From NCBI GenBank assembly GCA_037974665.1, contig CM075783.1, forward strand, positions 10,793,262 through 10,857,261: a stretch of DNA of 64,000 nt, written 5' to 3'. A program made the translations under genes and the position numbers. Below are positions 22,744 through 34,991 of this stretch, one piece after another. Under the pieces are notes generated by a model. That model was not told the origin of the DNA. It saw only the letters and a list, made by a program, of their open reading frames with translations, and made no database searches. Every line of letters starts with the position of its first letter. Positions within the stretch are counted from its first letter, which is position 1. Source of the stretch: Ehretia macrophylla. Lineage: Eukaryota; Streptophyta; Magnoliopsida; Boraginales; Ehretiaceae.

Positions 22744-25700
22744 ATGGCCGGTCGACCGAGAACCAGAGGTAGGTCTGAGTTGACTGATGAGACTCCGAGT
22801 AACGTGGCACCGGGCCGTGACGGGGGTGATGATCGATTAGGAGCAGCTATGGAGCGGATTGCAGAGTTAGTGGCTAGTCAGGCACAGTTATTAGCAGGGC
22901 AGGCTGCCCAGAATCAGGCTATGCAGGCTCAGCTTCTGAATATTCAGGGTGGTAACCACGGGCGTGGTACCCTGAAGGATTTTTTAGGATATCACCCACC
23001 GAGATTTCAGGGGGAGCCGGATGATAGGAATGCGGAGGTATGGATTAGCAAGTTGGAGAAGATTTATGATCCACTTGGCTATACTGATGAGCAGAAGGTC
23101 TCTTTTGCCGTGTATTTGTTAGATGACGAGGCAGAGGAGTGGTGGCGCACGGTAAGGACTAGTTGGGCGGCACAGGGTATTCCTTATGTTTGGGGTACCT
23201 TTCTGATGGCTTTCCGGGCAAAGTATGTCCCGAGGATTTGCAGGGAACGGAGAGAGGCCGAGTTTCTAGCCTTGGTCCAGGGAGATGCTACAGTGGCTCA
23301 ATATGAGGCCACATTTACTCGATTGTCCCGGTATGCACCGGAGTATGTGGTAGACGAGGAGCGGAGGACTCGCAGGTTTATGTTGGGGTTGCGGCCCGAG
23401 ATTCAGGATGTGATGGCTCTGAATCGAGATGATATTTTCACTGAGGCGTTTGAGGCAGCTTCCAGGTTAGAGAAGAGGAAAGGGGATCATATTGTCTCTA
23501 GTCAGCCTAGTAAGAGGCCGTATCAGCCGCAGGGCCAGCAGGTTTTATATAGGCCTCCAGTACAGCAGTTTGTCTACAGGCCACCTGCCCAGCAGGGTTC
23601 TTATAGGCCACAGAGTCAGCAGAGTTATTATCGGCCTCAGTTTCAGCAGAGGCCATATCAGGTTCAGACTCAGTTTAGGCCAGCCCAGTCTCAGGGTCAG
23701 TATAGGCCTAGTGTGGTGAGACCTCAGCAGCAGGCTGTATCAGCTGCTTCTTCAGCTTCTGGTTATTCTAGAGGCAGTGTTAGTGCCACATCATCGCAGT
23801 GTAATTACTGCAAGCGCCCGGGGCATGTAGAGTCCGACTGCAGGGTAAAGGCAGGGACATGTTTGGGTTGTGGTAGCATCGATGATAGGGCGAAGGATTG
23901 CCCTAAGTATGTGAGGACTGAGGGTCGGGCAACGACTCAGGGTTACCAGGGTAGCCCTCCGGGCAGTGTACCACAGCAGCAGCGGGTTCAGGCTCGGGCT
24001 TATGCAGTTGACTTAGAGGAGATGCCTGAGGAGACTGCAGTTGTGGAAGGTAACTTTCTTATACTTGATCAACTTGTTAAAGTGTTGATTGATTCTGGTG
24101 CTACGCATTCTTTCATTACTCCTGCTTGTGTGCAACGTGTTAAATTGCAACCTGAAAGATTGCCTTATGTGGTTGAGATTAGTACCTCTTTGACTGATAA
24201 GTATGTTACTGGCTTAGTATGTAAGGATTGTATAATACATGTTAAGGGGCATAATTTTCCTTCGGACCTTATTTTATTTCCTATCCGGGGGTATGATGTT
24301 ATCTTGGGTATGGATTGGCTTTCTAAGTATGATGCCCAGTTGAACTGTAGAACCAAGGTAGTACAGTTTCGTTTGCCAGATCAGCCAGTAGTTGAGGTAG
24401 CGGGTAACTGGGGTGCTAAGACGAGTTTTGTTATCTCAGCAACTAAAGCCGTTAAGTTGGTGAGTAAGGGGTGTTCGGGTTATGTAGCTTATTTGATCAA
24501 CAAGCCATCTGTTAAGCTACAGCTAGGGGAAGTCCCTATTATCCGGGAATATCCTAATGTATTTCCCGAGGAGTTGCCAGGGTTGCCGCCTGAGAGGGAT
24601 ATCGAGTTTGTGATTAATCTTGTTCCCGGTACTCAACCTATTTCTAAATCGGCGTACCGGATGGCACCAGCTGAGTTGAAGGAGTTGAAGACTCAGTTAC
24701 AGGAGTTGTTGGAGAAAGGATTTATTCAGCAGAGTTCTTCACCTTGGGGAGCTCCTGTTTTATTTGTGAAGAAGAAGGATGGCACCTTGAGATTATGTAT
24801 TGATTACCGTGGTTTGAATCAGGTGACTATCAAGAATAAATATCCTTTGCCACTGATTGATGAGTTGTTTGATCAACTTCAGGGAGCCAAAGTCTACTCT
24901 AAGTTTGATTTGAGGCAGGGGTATTATCAGCTTCGGATTCGCTCAGACGATGTTCCGAAGTCTGCCTTCAGGACTCGGTACGGGCATTATGAGTTTGTTG
25001 TCATGCCCTTTGGATTGACTAATGCACCGGCAGCATTCATGGATCTTATGCATCGAGTCTTTCAGCCGTTCTTGGACCAGTTCGTGGTGATTTTTATTGA
25101 TGATATCTTGGTCTATTCTAAATCTGAATTGGAGCACGAGCAACATCTACGGCTTGTATTAGAGAAGTTGCAGGAGCATCAGTTGTTTGCCAAGTTCAGC
25201 AAATGTGAATTTTGGCTGCAACGGATTTCTTTTCTTGGCCATGTTATTACACAGAGTGGTATTTCTGTAGATCCCACTAAGATTGAATCGGTGATGTCTT
25301 GGAAGCGGCCAGAGAGTGTTACTGATGTCCGTAGTTTTCTTGGCTTGGCGGGTTATTACCGTAGGTTTGTCAAGGACTTCTCAAAGATTGCGGGGCCACT
25401 ATCTAAGTTGACTCAGAAACGGACTATCTTTAATTGGGACGAGAAGTGTGAGAGTGGATTTCAGGAGTTGAAAAAGAGGTTAACTACCGCTCCAGTACTT
25501 GCTCTACCAGAGGGGACCGATAATATGGTCATTTACAGCGATGCATCCAAGGAGGGCTTGGGATGTGTTCTTATGCAGGATGGCCGAGTTATTGCCTATG
25601 CTTCCAGGAAGTTGAAGCCTTATGAGGTGAATTATCCGACTCATGATCTTGAGTTGGCAGCAGTTGTCTTCGCACTGAAAAAGTGGCGTCATTATCTGTG

Positions 25701-27567
25701 GGGCAGTAAGTTCGAGATTTTCACTGATCATAAGAGTCTTAAGTATTTATTCTCACAGAAGGAGTTGAATATGCGCCAGCGGAGGTGGATGGAGCTTCTT
25801 GGAGATTATAATTGTTCTATCAATTATCTGCCTGGGAAGGCAAATGTTGTGGCAGATGCTCTCAGCCGGAAGGCTAGTATTTCTTGTTTGGCTGTCAAGA
25901 AGTGGGAGGTTCTTGAGGAGTTTAGTTATTGGAGACCAGAGTTCACTCAGGTTGGGGTGATGTGTTCACATCTCCGTATTCAGCCTTTATTGTTGTCTCA
26001 GATCAGGGAAGCTCAGCAGCTTGATGTTAACCTTCAGAAGATCAAGGATCAGATTTCGGATGATCAGTCTGACTTTAAAGTGCATGAGGATGGTATTCTT
26101 CGGTTTCGGAACAGGGTTTGTGTTCCTGATGAACCGGGCTTGAGACGAGGTATTCTGGAGGAAGCTCATAATTCTAAATATACTATTCATCCCGGTGGAA
26201 CCAAGATGTATCGGGATTTGAAACAGCATTACTGGTGGAACAACATGAAGAGGGAGGTTGCTCAGTTTGTGTCTAGATGTTTGACTTGTCAGAGAGTGAA
26301 AGCCGAGCATCAACGACCAGCAGGTTTGCTTCAGCCGTTGGCTATACCAGAGTGGAAATGGGAGCATATTACGATGGACTTCGTCACTGGTTTGCCTAGA
26401 TCACCGAGGGGTAATGATGCAGTTTGGGTTGTCGTGGATCGTTTGACGAAGACAGCTCATTTTATTTCCATGAGGTTAGGAGATGAGGTTACAAAGCGGA
26501 CGGATCTCTATCTGGATCAGATTGTTAGACTTCACGGTATTCCATCTAGTATTGTCTCTGATCGAGATCCTCGATTTACTTCTCGTTTGTGGGAGAAACT
26601 TCAGGAGACTTTGGGTACTCAGTTGAACTTCAGTACAGCGTATCATCCACAGACCGACGGTCAGTCTGAGCGGACTATTCAGATTCTGGAAGATATGCTT
26701 AGGGCTTGTGTTCTGGACTTCGGGAAGAACTGGGAGAAACATCTACCACTTGCCGAGTTTGCCTATAACAATAGTTATCAAGCTACTATTGGAATGGCAC
26801 CTTTTGCAGCTCTTTACGGTCGTAAGTGCCGTTCACATTTATATTGGGACGAGGTAGGAGAGATGAAGACTGTTGATCCGACTATTATGCCAGAACTTCT
26901 TGAGAAGATCGAGAATGTTCAGTTGATCAGGCAGAGAATGCTTACAGCGCAGAGTAGATTCAAGAGTTATGCTGATAAGCGTCGTCGAGACTTGGAGTTT
27001 GCAGTTGGAGATCGGGTTTTCTTGAGATTGTCTCCTCGAAAGGGGTTTGTTCGTTATGGTAAAGGTGGAAAGCTGAGTCCGAGATTTGTTGGGCCGTTTG
27101 AGATTACTGGCAGGGTTGGTAAGTTGGCATATCGGTTGGCTTTACCGGAGAACTTCTCTAATGTCCACGATGTGTTTCACGTGTCTAATTTGCGGAAATA
27201 CAATCCGGATCCTTCTCATATTCTTGAGCCAGAGCCGTTACAGCTTCGAGAGAATTTGACTTATGACGAGCGTCCGATTCGTATTCTAGATCAGATGGAC
27301 CGAGAGTTGAGGTCGAAGAGGATTCCGATGGTTAAGGTGTTGTGGAAGCATCACGGCATTGAGGAAGCTACGTGGGAGAGACGAGATCAGATGCAGCAGC
27401 AATACCCAGATCTATTCCGTACATCAAGTAAGAATTTCGAGGATGAAATTTCTATAAGGGGGGGAGAATGTGAAACCCCACTTTCTTGCTTATCTCGTTT
27501 TACGTGCTTTACCTCGTTTTGCGTGCATATGATCTGTTTATGTGCTATAGGACCTAGAAAGTTATAA
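22744..27567 (+). CDS. Tekay-type gag-pol polyprotein, copy 1
   Basis: One open frame encodes gag, protease, RT, RNase H, integrase and chromodomain. The frame is open from 22681, but MAGRPRTRG at 22744 is the likely start. Numbering below is from 22681. Gag capsid region about 104-245; Q/P/R-rich linker 285-350; two zinc knuckles from 374; protease DSGATH at 471; [11 protein letters not shown] with Asp 807-808; RNase H YSDAS with Asp 954; integrase HHCC then D1233, D1294 and E1330 (35 residues between the last two); chromodomain about 1531-1582. All catalytic residues are present. The second knuckle has Asp at 402 where copy 2 has the zinc-binding His, so RNA packaging may be impaired. The frame passes the polypurine tract and ends 33 codons inside the next LTR. 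The product makes particles, copies the RNA and integrates the cDNA, with the chromodomain probably steering to heterochromatin. Confidence 0.95.
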   Translation: MAGRPRTRGRSELTDETPSNVAPGRDGGDDRLGAAMERIAELVASQAQLLAGQAAQNQAMQAQLLNIQGGNHGRGTLKDFLGYHPPRFQGEPDDRNAEVWISKLEKIYDPLGYTDEQKVSFAVYLLDDEAEEWWRTVRTSWAAQGIPYVWGTFLMAFRAKYVPRICRERREAEFLALVQGDATVAQYEATFTRLSRYAPEYVVDEERRTRRFMLGLRPEIQDVMALNRDDIFTEAFEAASRLEKRKGDHIVSSQPSKRPYQPQGQQVLYRPPVQQFVYRPPAQQGSYRPQSQQSYYRPQFQQRPYQVQTQFRPAQSQGQYRPSVVRPQQQAVSAASSASGYSRGSVSATSSQCNYCKRPGHVESDCRVKAGTCLGCGSIDDRAKDCPKYVRTEGRATTQGYQGSPPGSVPQQQRVQARAYAVDLEEMPEETAVVEGNFLILDQLVKVLIDSGATHSFITPACVQRVKLQPERLPYVVEISTSLTDKYVTGLVCKDCIIHVKGHNFPSDLILFPIRGYDVILGMDWLSKYDAQLNCRTKVVQFRLPDQPVVEVAGNWGAKTSFVISATKAVKLVSKGCSGYVAYLINKPSVKLQLGEVPIIREYPNVFPEELPGLPPERDIEFVINLVPGTQPISKSAYRMAPAELKELKTQLQELLEKGFIQQSSSPWGAPVLFVKKKDGTLRLCIDYRGLNQVTIKNKYPLPLIDELFDQLQGAKVYSKFDLRQGYYQLRIRSDDVPKSAFRTRYGHYEFVVMPFGLTNAPAAFMDLMHRVFQPFLDQFVVIFIDDILVYSKSELEHEQHLRLVLEKLQEHQLFAKFSKCEFWLQRISFLGHVITQSGISVDPTKIESVMSWKRPESVTDVRSFLGLAGYYRRFVKDFSKIAGPLSKLTQKRTIFNWDEKCESGFQELKKRLTTAPVLALPEGTDNMVIYSDASKEGLGCVLMQDGRVIAYASRKLKPYEVNYPTHDLELAAVVFALKKWRHYLWGSKFEIFTDHKSLKYLFSQKELNMRQRRWMELLGDYNCSINYLPGKANVVADALSRKASISCLAVKKWEVLEEFSYWRPEFTQVGVMCSHLRIQPLLLSQIREAQQLDVNLQKIKDQISDDQSDFKVHEDGILRFRNRVCVPDEPGLRRGILEEAHNSKYTIHPGGTKMYRDLKQHYWWNNMKREVAQFVSRCLTCQRVKAEHQRPAGLLQPLAIPEWKWEHITMDFVTGLPRSPRGNDAVWVVVDRLTKTAHFISMRLGDEVTKRTDLYLDQIVRLHGIPSSIVSDRDPRFTSRLWEKLQETLGTQLNFSTAYHPQTDGQSERTIQILEDMLRACVLDFGKNWEKHLPLAEFAYNNSYQATIGMAPFAALYGRKCRSHLYWDEVGEMKTVDPTIMPELLEKIENVQLIRQRMLTAQSRFKSYADKRRRDLEFAVGDRVFLRLSPRKGFVRYGKGGKLSPRFVGPFEITGRVGKLAYRLALPENFSNVHDVFHVSNLRKYNPDPSHILEPEPLQLRENLTYDERPIRILDQMDRELRSKRIPMVKVLWKHHGIEEATWERRDQMQQQYPDLFRTSSKNFEDEISIRGGECETPLSCLSRFTCFTSFCVHMICLCAIGPRKL
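27456..27468 (+). other. Polypurine tract, first element
   Basis: AAGGGGGGGAGAA directly abuts the TGTGAAACC of the middle LTR. It primes plus-strand synthesis and overlaps the end of the polyprotein frame. Confidence 0.9.
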
Positions 27568-29897
27568 TTTTGATTTCAATACTCCTAATACGTGCTAAAT
27601 GTGCATTCATGAAATTTTCATCAAAAACGGAGTCAGAAATTTTATCGTCGATTTTCAGTGAATAGTGTTTTCGAAACACGTCCGCTATAATTTTGAAACT
27701 GGTCTTTTTAACCCTTCTAGACCTAGTCCACGGACTTTAATAGACCTGTGTTTGATGAAAACGGTTTTAAAATCGGCTTAAGAATTTATTAGGGTTTTTA
27801 CACTGACTTTTGCGAAAATCGAGTTTTAAGCCGACTCGGGTGGAATTCTTTGAATGTAAAACTTCTTGTCACCTAAAAATAACTCACTTGAGATATCTTG
27901 GGGGTTGCATAATTAATTTTAACTTGGTAAGCAATAAAATGCAATTAAAGTCATTAAAAATACAAAAATCCCTATTAAAATAACTTTGACTTTAATTAAA
28001 TAATTGACCTTATAAGCTAATGTCACCTACACACACTCACACAACACAAAAACACCATCACACACACACACATTGCCGTGAGTTTGAGGAGAGAAAAGAG
28101 AAGAGAAAAACTTAAGCTTTCAATCCAATTTTTCAAAGAAAAACCTAGTTTTTGTCCGTGAAACTTCGCACCGACTTGGATTCTGCTTGTTGGGCACGCA
28201 TAGCACGCATTCCTAGGCTTATATCGCATCTAAGGTGAGAGAAAAATTCTAGATCTCAAAATGTCATTTTTGTATTTTTGCGTATAAATGAAGATTGAAC
28301 CGTTAGAATTGTAATCTGATGTTAGATTATTGCTCCTTGCATGCTAGGGATCATTATATACTAATACTACGAGTTTCTGTCGGATATAGCATAATTTTTA
28401 TTTTCCGGGTATTTAATTTTGATTAAAATGTTCAAAGTTGATTTAATTGAGTTGTGTTGATCGAAATCGATTGCCGTCGATTTCTAAATACTTGATAATT
28501 ACGTGTTAGCACTGTTGTAATGCTGAATTTTCGATTACATTGTTTGTGTGAAAACCCGAAAAATCCAGCCATGACGTCATAGGGTTTTAGGGTTATCGGG
28601 CATGATTTGGAGGTGTTATGGTAGATTTCCGAGAGGGCTAATGTAGTAGGTTGAATGGGTGAGTGATAGGAACTGATTTGGCAATGTTTGGATTAGTAGA
28701 TTGTAAGTTATGAATTTTAGAAGTTTAGGTTGTCATTCTTTAATTTCTTGAACGATGCCTTAGATGGTTGGGTAGTGTTCGAGTGATGAATGGTGAGTTG
28801 TTGTTGAGTAATTTAGAGTTTAATTATGTATATTATGCATGTCCGGTTAGATGGCCTACTTTGTCATCTAACTACGTTGTTTGTTGTTTAATTTAATATT
28901 GATGTTATATTGATGTTATTGATTGATTATTATTGAATGCGGGAATCGGGCACTCTTGTTGCTGATCTCCCAATTGATTGATTGATTTATGCTTGTGTGA
29001 TTGATGAATATGGAGTCTTGGTATGTGTGTGCCACCTCTCGGGCAGCGTCGGGCTGTCGGGTTGATAACGGCATGACTGCCATAGGCTACCCCCAGCTCG
29101 CATGACGGAGGTGTCATGGAGGGAGGGGCTAGTGAGGTACCTCGGGTGCGTGAGTAATGGGGAGTTATAAGAAGAACGGTTGAGATCGTGATGGCGTTTG
29201 GAGCTACACCAAATAGAGTATCCTTATTGAATGGTCATATAGTTATGTGATGATAGCTTTATTTATGTTAATATGTTGTTGTGTGTTTACTTGCTCAAAG
29301 GACTAAATCCAAGGAGCGTAGTGAATACTGTCGAGATCTATCGGATCCTCACTGGGCTTATGTATATAAGCTCATTCTCTATTAATGCATGTTTCATGTG
29401 TACTTTCACAAGATTACGGGTACGTGCCTCCTGAAGAGGAGAATGTGGAAAATGTGCCTTTCGTGGATGAGTCTTATGTTCCCGAGTCTTATCCATGATT
29501 CTATGTTGTTAAACGTCATGTATATTAGCTTAATAGACTCTTATATGCCTTATGGTTCTTAATGTAATAGATATGGAAATGATGATGAACCAAATGATGT
29601 TAACTTAGCGGTTTTCTTTTGTCTGTGGTTAAGTTGTAGTTGTGTCTCAACTTAATTTTGAAATGTATGATAAAGTTGATATATTGTATGTCATGTTGGA
29701 ACACAGGCGTATAACTAAGATGTTTTATTGTATAATATGGTTGTGTTGTATGTTGTTGTTTGTATTGAGGAATTACTGGATGTATGATGTTTAATGAGGT
29801 GGGTTTACAACCTCGGAAATCTGTTTACTGTCGTTATACCGCCGAAATTCCGTTGCGTCCTGACCGATCGTAGGTGGGGTCGAGTTGGGGCGTGACA
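27469..29897 (+). repeat. LTR 2 (shared middle LTR), 2429 bp
   Basis: Same ends and length as LTR 1. It carries most of its private variants in the middle (for example TCGGATATAG, GTTGTGTTGATCG, AACCCGAAAAAT, GGCATGATTTGG), where LTRs 1 and 3 agree. In the first 300 bases it agrees with LTR 3 instead. Confidence 0.95.
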
Positions 29898-29904
29898 GTT
29901 TAAG

Positions 29905-29916
29905 TGGTATCAGAGC
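29905..29916 (+). other. Primer binding site, second element
   Basis: TGGTATCAGAGC, same spacing from the LTR end as in the first element. Confidence 0.93.
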
Positions 29917-30167
29917 TCATGTTAGTTGTCAGCCGGGGTATTCTCGGAATGTGGGTAATGATCTTAGCATGAAATATATATGAAAGGAAAGAAAAATGAA
30001 ATATATATTGGTATGATTAATTGATTAAGTGATTATGTGATTTAAGTGCTTATGTGATTATGTGATCAATTTGTTTATGTGTTTTATATGAGTTTGTTAT
30101 TTATGTGTTAATAGTTGTTTATAACCTGTCTACGTGCTATAACTGTGCTAACTCTTTGATTAGTAGA

Positions 30168-33100
30168 ATGGCCGGTCGACCGAGAACCAGAGGTAGGTCT
30201 GAGTTGACTGATGAGACTCCGAGTAACGTGGCACCGGGCCGTGACGGGGGTGATGATCGATTAGGAGCAGCTATGGAGCGGATTGCAGAGTTAGTGGCTA
30301 GTCAGGCACAGTTATTAGCAGGGCAGGCTGCCCAGAATCAGGCTATGCAGGCTCAGCTTCTGAATATTCAGGGTGGTACCCACGGGCGTGGTACCCTGAA
30401 GGATTTTTTAGGATATCACCCACCGAGATTTCAGGGGGAGCCGGATGATAGGAAGGCGGAGGTATGGATTAGCAAGTTGGAGAAGATTTATGATCCACTT
30501 GGCTATACTGATGAGCAGAAGGTCTCTTTTGCCGTGTATTTGTTAGATGACGAGGCAGAGGAGTGGTGGCGCACGGTAAGGACTAGTTGGGCGGCACAGG
30601 GTATTCCTTATGTTTGGGGTACCTTTCTGATGGCTTTCCGGGCAAAGTATGTCCCGAGGATTTGCAGGGAATGGAGAGAGGCCGAGTTTCTAGCCTTGGT
30701 CCAGGGAGATGCTACAGTAGCTCAATATGAGGCCACATTTACTCGATTGTCCCGGTATGCACCGGAGTATGTGGTAGACGAGGAGCGGAGGACACGCAGG
30801 TTTATGTTGGGGTTGCGGCCCGAGATTCAGGATGTGATGGCTCTGAATCGATATGATATTTTCACTGAGGCTTTTGAGGCAGCTTCCAGGTTAGAGAAGA
30901 CGAAAGGGGATCATATTGTCTCTAGTCAGCCTAGTAAGAGGCCGTATCAGCCACCGGGCCAGCAGGTTTTATATAGGCCTCCAGTACAGCAGTTTGTCTA
31001 CAGGCCACCTGCCCAGCAGGGTTCTTATAGGCCACAGAGTCAGCAGAGTTACTATCGGCCTCAGTTTCAGCAGAGGCCATATCAGGTTCAGGCTCAGTAT
31101 AGGCCAGCCCAGTCTCAGGGTCAGTATAGGCCTAGTGTGGTGAGACCTCAGCAGCAGGCTGTATCAGCTGCTTCTTCAGCTTCTGGTTATTCTAGAGGCA
31201 GTGTTAGTGCCACATCATCGCAGTGTAATTACTGCAAGCGCCCGGGGCATGTAGAGTCCGACTGCAGGGTAAAGGCAGGGACATGTTTGGGTTGTGGTAG
31301 CATCGATCATAGGGCGAAGGATTGCCCTAAGTATGGGAGGACTGAGGGTCGGGCAACGACTCAGGGTTACCAGGGTAGACCTACGGGCAGTGTACCACAG
31401 CAGCAGCGGGTTCAGGCTCGGGCTTATGCAGTTGACTTAGAGGAGATGCCTGAGGAGACTGCAGTTGTGGAAGGTAACTTTCTTATACTTGATCAACTTG
31501 TTAAAGTGTTGATTGATTCTGGTGCTACGCATTCTTTCATTACTCCTGCTTGTGTGCAACGTGTTAAATTGCAACCTGAAAGATTGCCTTATGTGGTTGA
31601 GATTAGTACCTCTTTGACTGATAAGTATGTTACTGGCTTAGTATGTAAGGATTGTATAATACATGTTAAGGGGCATAATTTTCCTTCGGACCTTATTTTA
31701 TTTCCTATCCGGGGGTATGATGTTATCTTGGGTATGGATTGGCTTTCTAAGTATGATGCCCAGTTGAACTGTAGAACCAAGGTAGTACAGTTTCGTTTGC
31801 CAGATCAGCCAGTAGTTGAGGTAGCGGGTAACTGGGGTGCTAAGACGAGTTTTGTTATCTCAGCAACTAAAGCCGTTAAGTTGGTGAGTAAGGGGTGTTC
31901 GGGTTATCTAGCTTATTTGATCAACAAGCCATCTGTTAGGCTACAGCTAGGGGAAGTCTCTATTATCCGGGAATATCCTAATGTATTTCGCGAGGAGTTG
32001 CCAGGGTTGCCGCCTGAGAGGGATATCGAGTTTGTGATTAATCTTGTTCCCGGTACTCAACCTATTTCTAAATCGGCGTACCGGATGGCACCAGCTGAGT
32101 TGAAGGAGTTGAAGACTCAGTTACAGGAGTTGTTGGAGAAAGGATTTATTCAGCAGAGTTCTTCACCTTGGGGAGCTCCTGTCTTATTTGTGAAGAAGAA
32201 GGATGGCACTTTGAGATTATGTATTGATTACCGTGGTTTGAATCAGGTGACTATCAAGAATAAATATCCTTTGCCACTGATTGATGAGTTGTTTGATCAA
32301 CTTCAGGGAGCCAAAGTCTACTCTAAGTTTGATTTGAGGCAGGGGTATTATCAGCTTCGGATTCGCTCAGACGATGTTCCGAAGTCTGCCTTCAGGACTC
32401 GGTACGGGCATTATGAGTTTGTTGTCATGCCCTTTGGATTGACTAATGCACCGGCAGCATTCATGGATCTTATGCATCGAGTCTTTCAGCCGTTCTTGGA
32501 CCAGTTCGTGGTGATTTTTATTGATGATATCTTGGTCTATTCTAAATCTGAATTGGAGCACGAGCAACATCTACGGCTTGTATTAGAGAAGTTGCAGGAG
32601 CATCAGTTGTTTGCCAAGTTCAGCAAATGTGAATTTTGGCTGCAACGGATTTCTTTTCTTGGCCATGTTATTACACAGAGTGGTATTTCTGTAGATCCCA
32701 CTAAGATTGAATCGGTGATGTCTTGGAAGCGGCCAGAGAGTGTTACTGATGTCCGTAGTTTTCTTGGCTTGGCGGGTTATTACCGTAGGTTTGTCAAGGA
32801 CTTCTCAAAGATTGCGGGGCCACTATCTAAGTTGACTCAGAAACGGACTATCTTTAATTGGGACGAGAAGTGTGAGAGTGGATTTCAGGAGTTGAAAAAG
32901 AGGTTAACTACCGCTCCAGTACTTGCTCTACCAGAGGGGACCGATAATATGGTCATTTACAGCGATGCATCCAAGGAGGGCTTGGGATGTGTTCTTATGC
33001 AGGATGGCCGAGTTATTGCCTATGCTTCCAGGAAGTTGAAGCCTTATGAGGTGAATTATCCGACTCATGATCTTGAGTTGGCAGCAGTTGTCTTCGCACT

Positions 33101-34991
33101 GAAAAAGTGGCGTCATTATCTGTGGGGCAGTAAGTTCGAGATTTTCACTGATCATAAGAGTCTTAAGTATTTATTCTCACAGAAGGAGTTGAATATGCGC
33201 CAGCGGAGGTGGATGGAGCTTCTTGGAGATTATAATTGTTCTATCAATTATCTGCCTGGGAAGGCAAATGTTGTGGCAGATGCTCTCAGCCGGAAGGCTA
33301 GTATTTCTTGTTTGGCTGTCAAGAAGTGGGAGGTTCTTGAGGAGTTTAGTTATTGGAGACCAGAGTTCACTCAGGTTGGGGTGATGTGTTCACATCTCCG
33401 TATTCAGCCTTTATTGTTGTCTCAGATCAGGGAAGCTCAGCAGCTTGATGTTAACCTTCAGAAGATCAAGGATCAGATTTCGGATGATCAGTCTGACTTT
33501 AAAGTGCATGAGGATGGTATTCTTCGGTTTCGGAACAGGGTTTGTGTTCCTGATGAACCGGGCTTGAGACGAGGTATTCTGGAGGAAGCTCATAATTCTA
33601 AATATACTATTCATCCCGGTGGAACCAAGATGTATCGGGATTTGAAACAGCATTACTGGTGGAACAACATGAAGAGGGAGGTTGCTCAGTTTGTGTCTAG
33701 ATGTTTGACTTGTCAGAGAGTGAAAGCCGAGCATCAACGACCAGCAGGTTTGCTTCAGCCGTTGGCTATACCAGAGTGGAAATGGGAGCATATTACGATG
33801 GACTTCGTCACTGGTTTGCCTAGATCACCGAGGGGTAATGATGCAGTTTGGGTTGTCGTGGATCGTTTGACGAAGACAGCTCATTTTATTCCCATGAGGT
33901 TAGGAGATGAAGTTACAAAGCTGACGGATCTCTATCTGGATCAGATTGTTAGACTTCACGGTATTCCATCTAGTATTGTCTCTGATCGAGATCCTCGATT
34001 TACTTCTCGTTTGTGGGAGAAACTTCAGGAGACTTTGGGTACTCAGTTGAACTTCAGTACAGCGTATCATCCACAGACCGACGGTCAGTCTGAGCGGACT
34101 ATTCAGATTCTGGAAGATATGCTTAGGGCTTGTGTTCTGGACTTCGGGAAGAACTGGGAGAAACATCTACCACTTGCCGAGTTTGCCTATAACAATAGTT
34201 ATCAAGCTACTATTGGAATGGCACCTTTTGCAGCTCTTTACGGTCGTAAGTGCCGTTCACCTTTATATTGGGACGAGGTAGGAGAGATGAAGACTGTTGA
34301 TCCGACTATCATGCCAGAACTTCTTGAGAAGATCGAGAATGTTCAGTTGATCAGGCAGAGAATGCTTACAGCGCAGAGTAGATTCAAGAGTTATGCTGAT
34401 AAGCGTCGTCGAGACTTGGAGTTTGCAGTTGGAGATCGGGTTTTCTTGAGATTGTCTCCTCGAAAGGGGTTTGTTCGTTATGGTAAATGTGGTAAGCTGA
34501 GTCCGAGATTTGTTGGGCCGTTTGAGATTACTGGCAGGGTTGGTAAGTTGGCATATCGGTTGGCTTTACCGGAGAACTTCTCTAATGTCCACGATGTGTT
34601 TCACGTGTCTAATTTGCGGAAATACAATCCGGATCCTTCTCATATTCTTGAGCCAGAGCCGTTACAGCTTCGAGAGAATTTGACTTATGACGAGCGTCCG
34701 ATTCGTATTCTAGATCAGATGGACCGAGAGTTGAGGTCGAAGAGGATTCCGATGGTTAAGGTGTTGTGGAAGCATCACGGCATTGAGGAAGCTACGTGGG
34801 AGAGACGAGATCAGATGCAGCAGCAATACCCAGATCTATTCCGTACATCAAGTAAGAATTTCGAGGACGAAATTTCTATAAGGGGGGGAGAATGTGAAAC
34901 CCCACTTTCTTGTTTATCTCGTTTTACGTGCTTTACCTCGTTTTGCGTGCATATGATCTGTTTATGTGCTATAGGACCTAGAAAGTTATAA
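30168..34991 (+). CDS. Tekay-type gag-pol polyprotein, copy 2
   Basis: Same frame, length and domain order as copy 1 at an offset of exactly 7424 bases, again with no stop or shift; MAGRPRTRG at 30168 is the likely start. About 18 residues differ from copy 1. They sit mainly in gag (Asn/Thr, Arg/Trp, Asp/Tyr and others before residue 440), around residues 600-630, and after about residue 1260. Between about 630 and 1260 (RT, RNase H, start of integrase) I saw no residue difference. Here the second zinc knuckle is intact (His at 402), and residues typical of the family are kept at FIPMRLG and RSPLYW, where copy 1 has Ser and His. Residue NVFREEL, against Pro in copy 1, and YGKCGKL are private changes. 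Catalytic residues of protease, RT, RNase H and integrase are all present. This copy looks the more likely of the two to be functional. Confidence 0.95.
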   Translation: MAGRPRTRGRSELTDETPSNVAPGRDGGDDRLGAAMERIAELVASQAQLLAGQAAQNQAMQAQLLNIQGGTHGRGTLKDFLGYHPPRFQGEPDDRKAEVWISKLEKIYDPLGYTDEQKVSFAVYLLDDEAEEWWRTVRTSWAAQGIPYVWGTFLMAFRAKYVPRICREWREAEFLALVQGDATVAQYEATFTRLSRYAPEYVVDEERRTRRFMLGLRPEIQDVMALNRYDIFTEAFEAASRLEKTKGDHIVSSQPSKRPYQPPGQQVLYRPPVQQFVYRPPAQQGSYRPQSQQSYYRPQFQQRPYQVQAQYRPAQSQGQYRPSVVRPQQQAVSAASSASGYSRGSVSATSSQCNYCKRPGHVESDCRVKAGTCLGCGSIDHRAKDCPKYGRTEGRATTQGYQGRPTGSVPQQQRVQARAYAVDLEEMPEETAVVEGNFLILDQLVKVLIDSGATHSFITPACVQRVKLQPERLPYVVEISTSLTDKYVTGLVCKDCIIHVKGHNFPSDLILFPIRGYDVILGMDWLSKYDAQLNCRTKVVQFRLPDQPVVEVAGNWGAKTSFVISATKAVKLVSKGCSGYLAYLINKPSVRLQLGEVSIIREYPNVFREELPGLPPERDIEFVINLVPGTQPISKSAYRMAPAELKELKTQLQELLEKGFIQQSSSPWGAPVLFVKKKDGTLRLCIDYRGLNQVTIKNKYPLPLIDELFDQLQGAKVYSKFDLRQGYYQLRIRSDDVPKSAFRTRYGHYEFVVMPFGLTNAPAAFMDLMHRVFQPFLDQFVVIFIDDILVYSKSELEHEQHLRLVLEKLQEHQLFAKFSKCEFWLQRISFLGHVITQSGISVDPTKIESVMSWKRPESVTDVRSFLGLAGYYRRFVKDFSKIAGPLSKLTQKRTIFNWDEKCESGFQELKKRLTTAPVLALPEGTDNMVIYSDASKEGLGCVLMQDGRVIAYASRKLKPYEVNYPTHDLELAAVVFALKKWRHYLWGSKFEIFTDHKSLKYLFSQKELNMRQRRWMELLGDYNCSINYLPGKANVVADALSRKASISCLAVKKWEVLEEFSYWRPEFTQVGVMCSHLRIQPLLLSQIREAQQLDVNLQKIKDQISDDQSDFKVHEDGILRFRNRVCVPDEPGLRRGILEEAHNSKYTIHPGGTKMYRDLKQHYWWNNMKREVAQFVSRCLTCQRVKAEHQRPAGLLQPLAIPEWKWEHITMDFVTGLPRSPRGNDAVWVVVDRLTKTAHFIPMRLGDEVTKLTDLYLDQIVRLHGIPSSIVSDRDPRFTSRLWEKLQETLGTQLNFSTAYHPQTDGQSERTIQILEDMLRACVLDFGKNWEKHLPLAEFAYNNSYQATIGMAPFAALYGRKCRSPLYWDEVGEMKTVDPTIMPELLEKIENVQLIRQRMLTAQSRFKSYADKRRRDLEFAVGDRVFLRLSPRKGFVRYGKCGKLSPRFVGPFEITGRVGKLAYRLALPENFSNVHDVFHVSNLRKYNPDPSHILEPEPLQLRENLTYDERPIRILDQMDRELRSKRIPMVKVLWKHHGIEEATWERRDQMQQQYPDLFRTSSKNFEDEISIRGGECETPLSCLSRFTCFTSFCVHMICLCAIGPRKL
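34880..34892 (+). other. Polypurine tract, second element
   Basis: AAGGGGGGGAGAA abutting the third LTR, identical to the tract of the first element. Confidence 0.9.
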
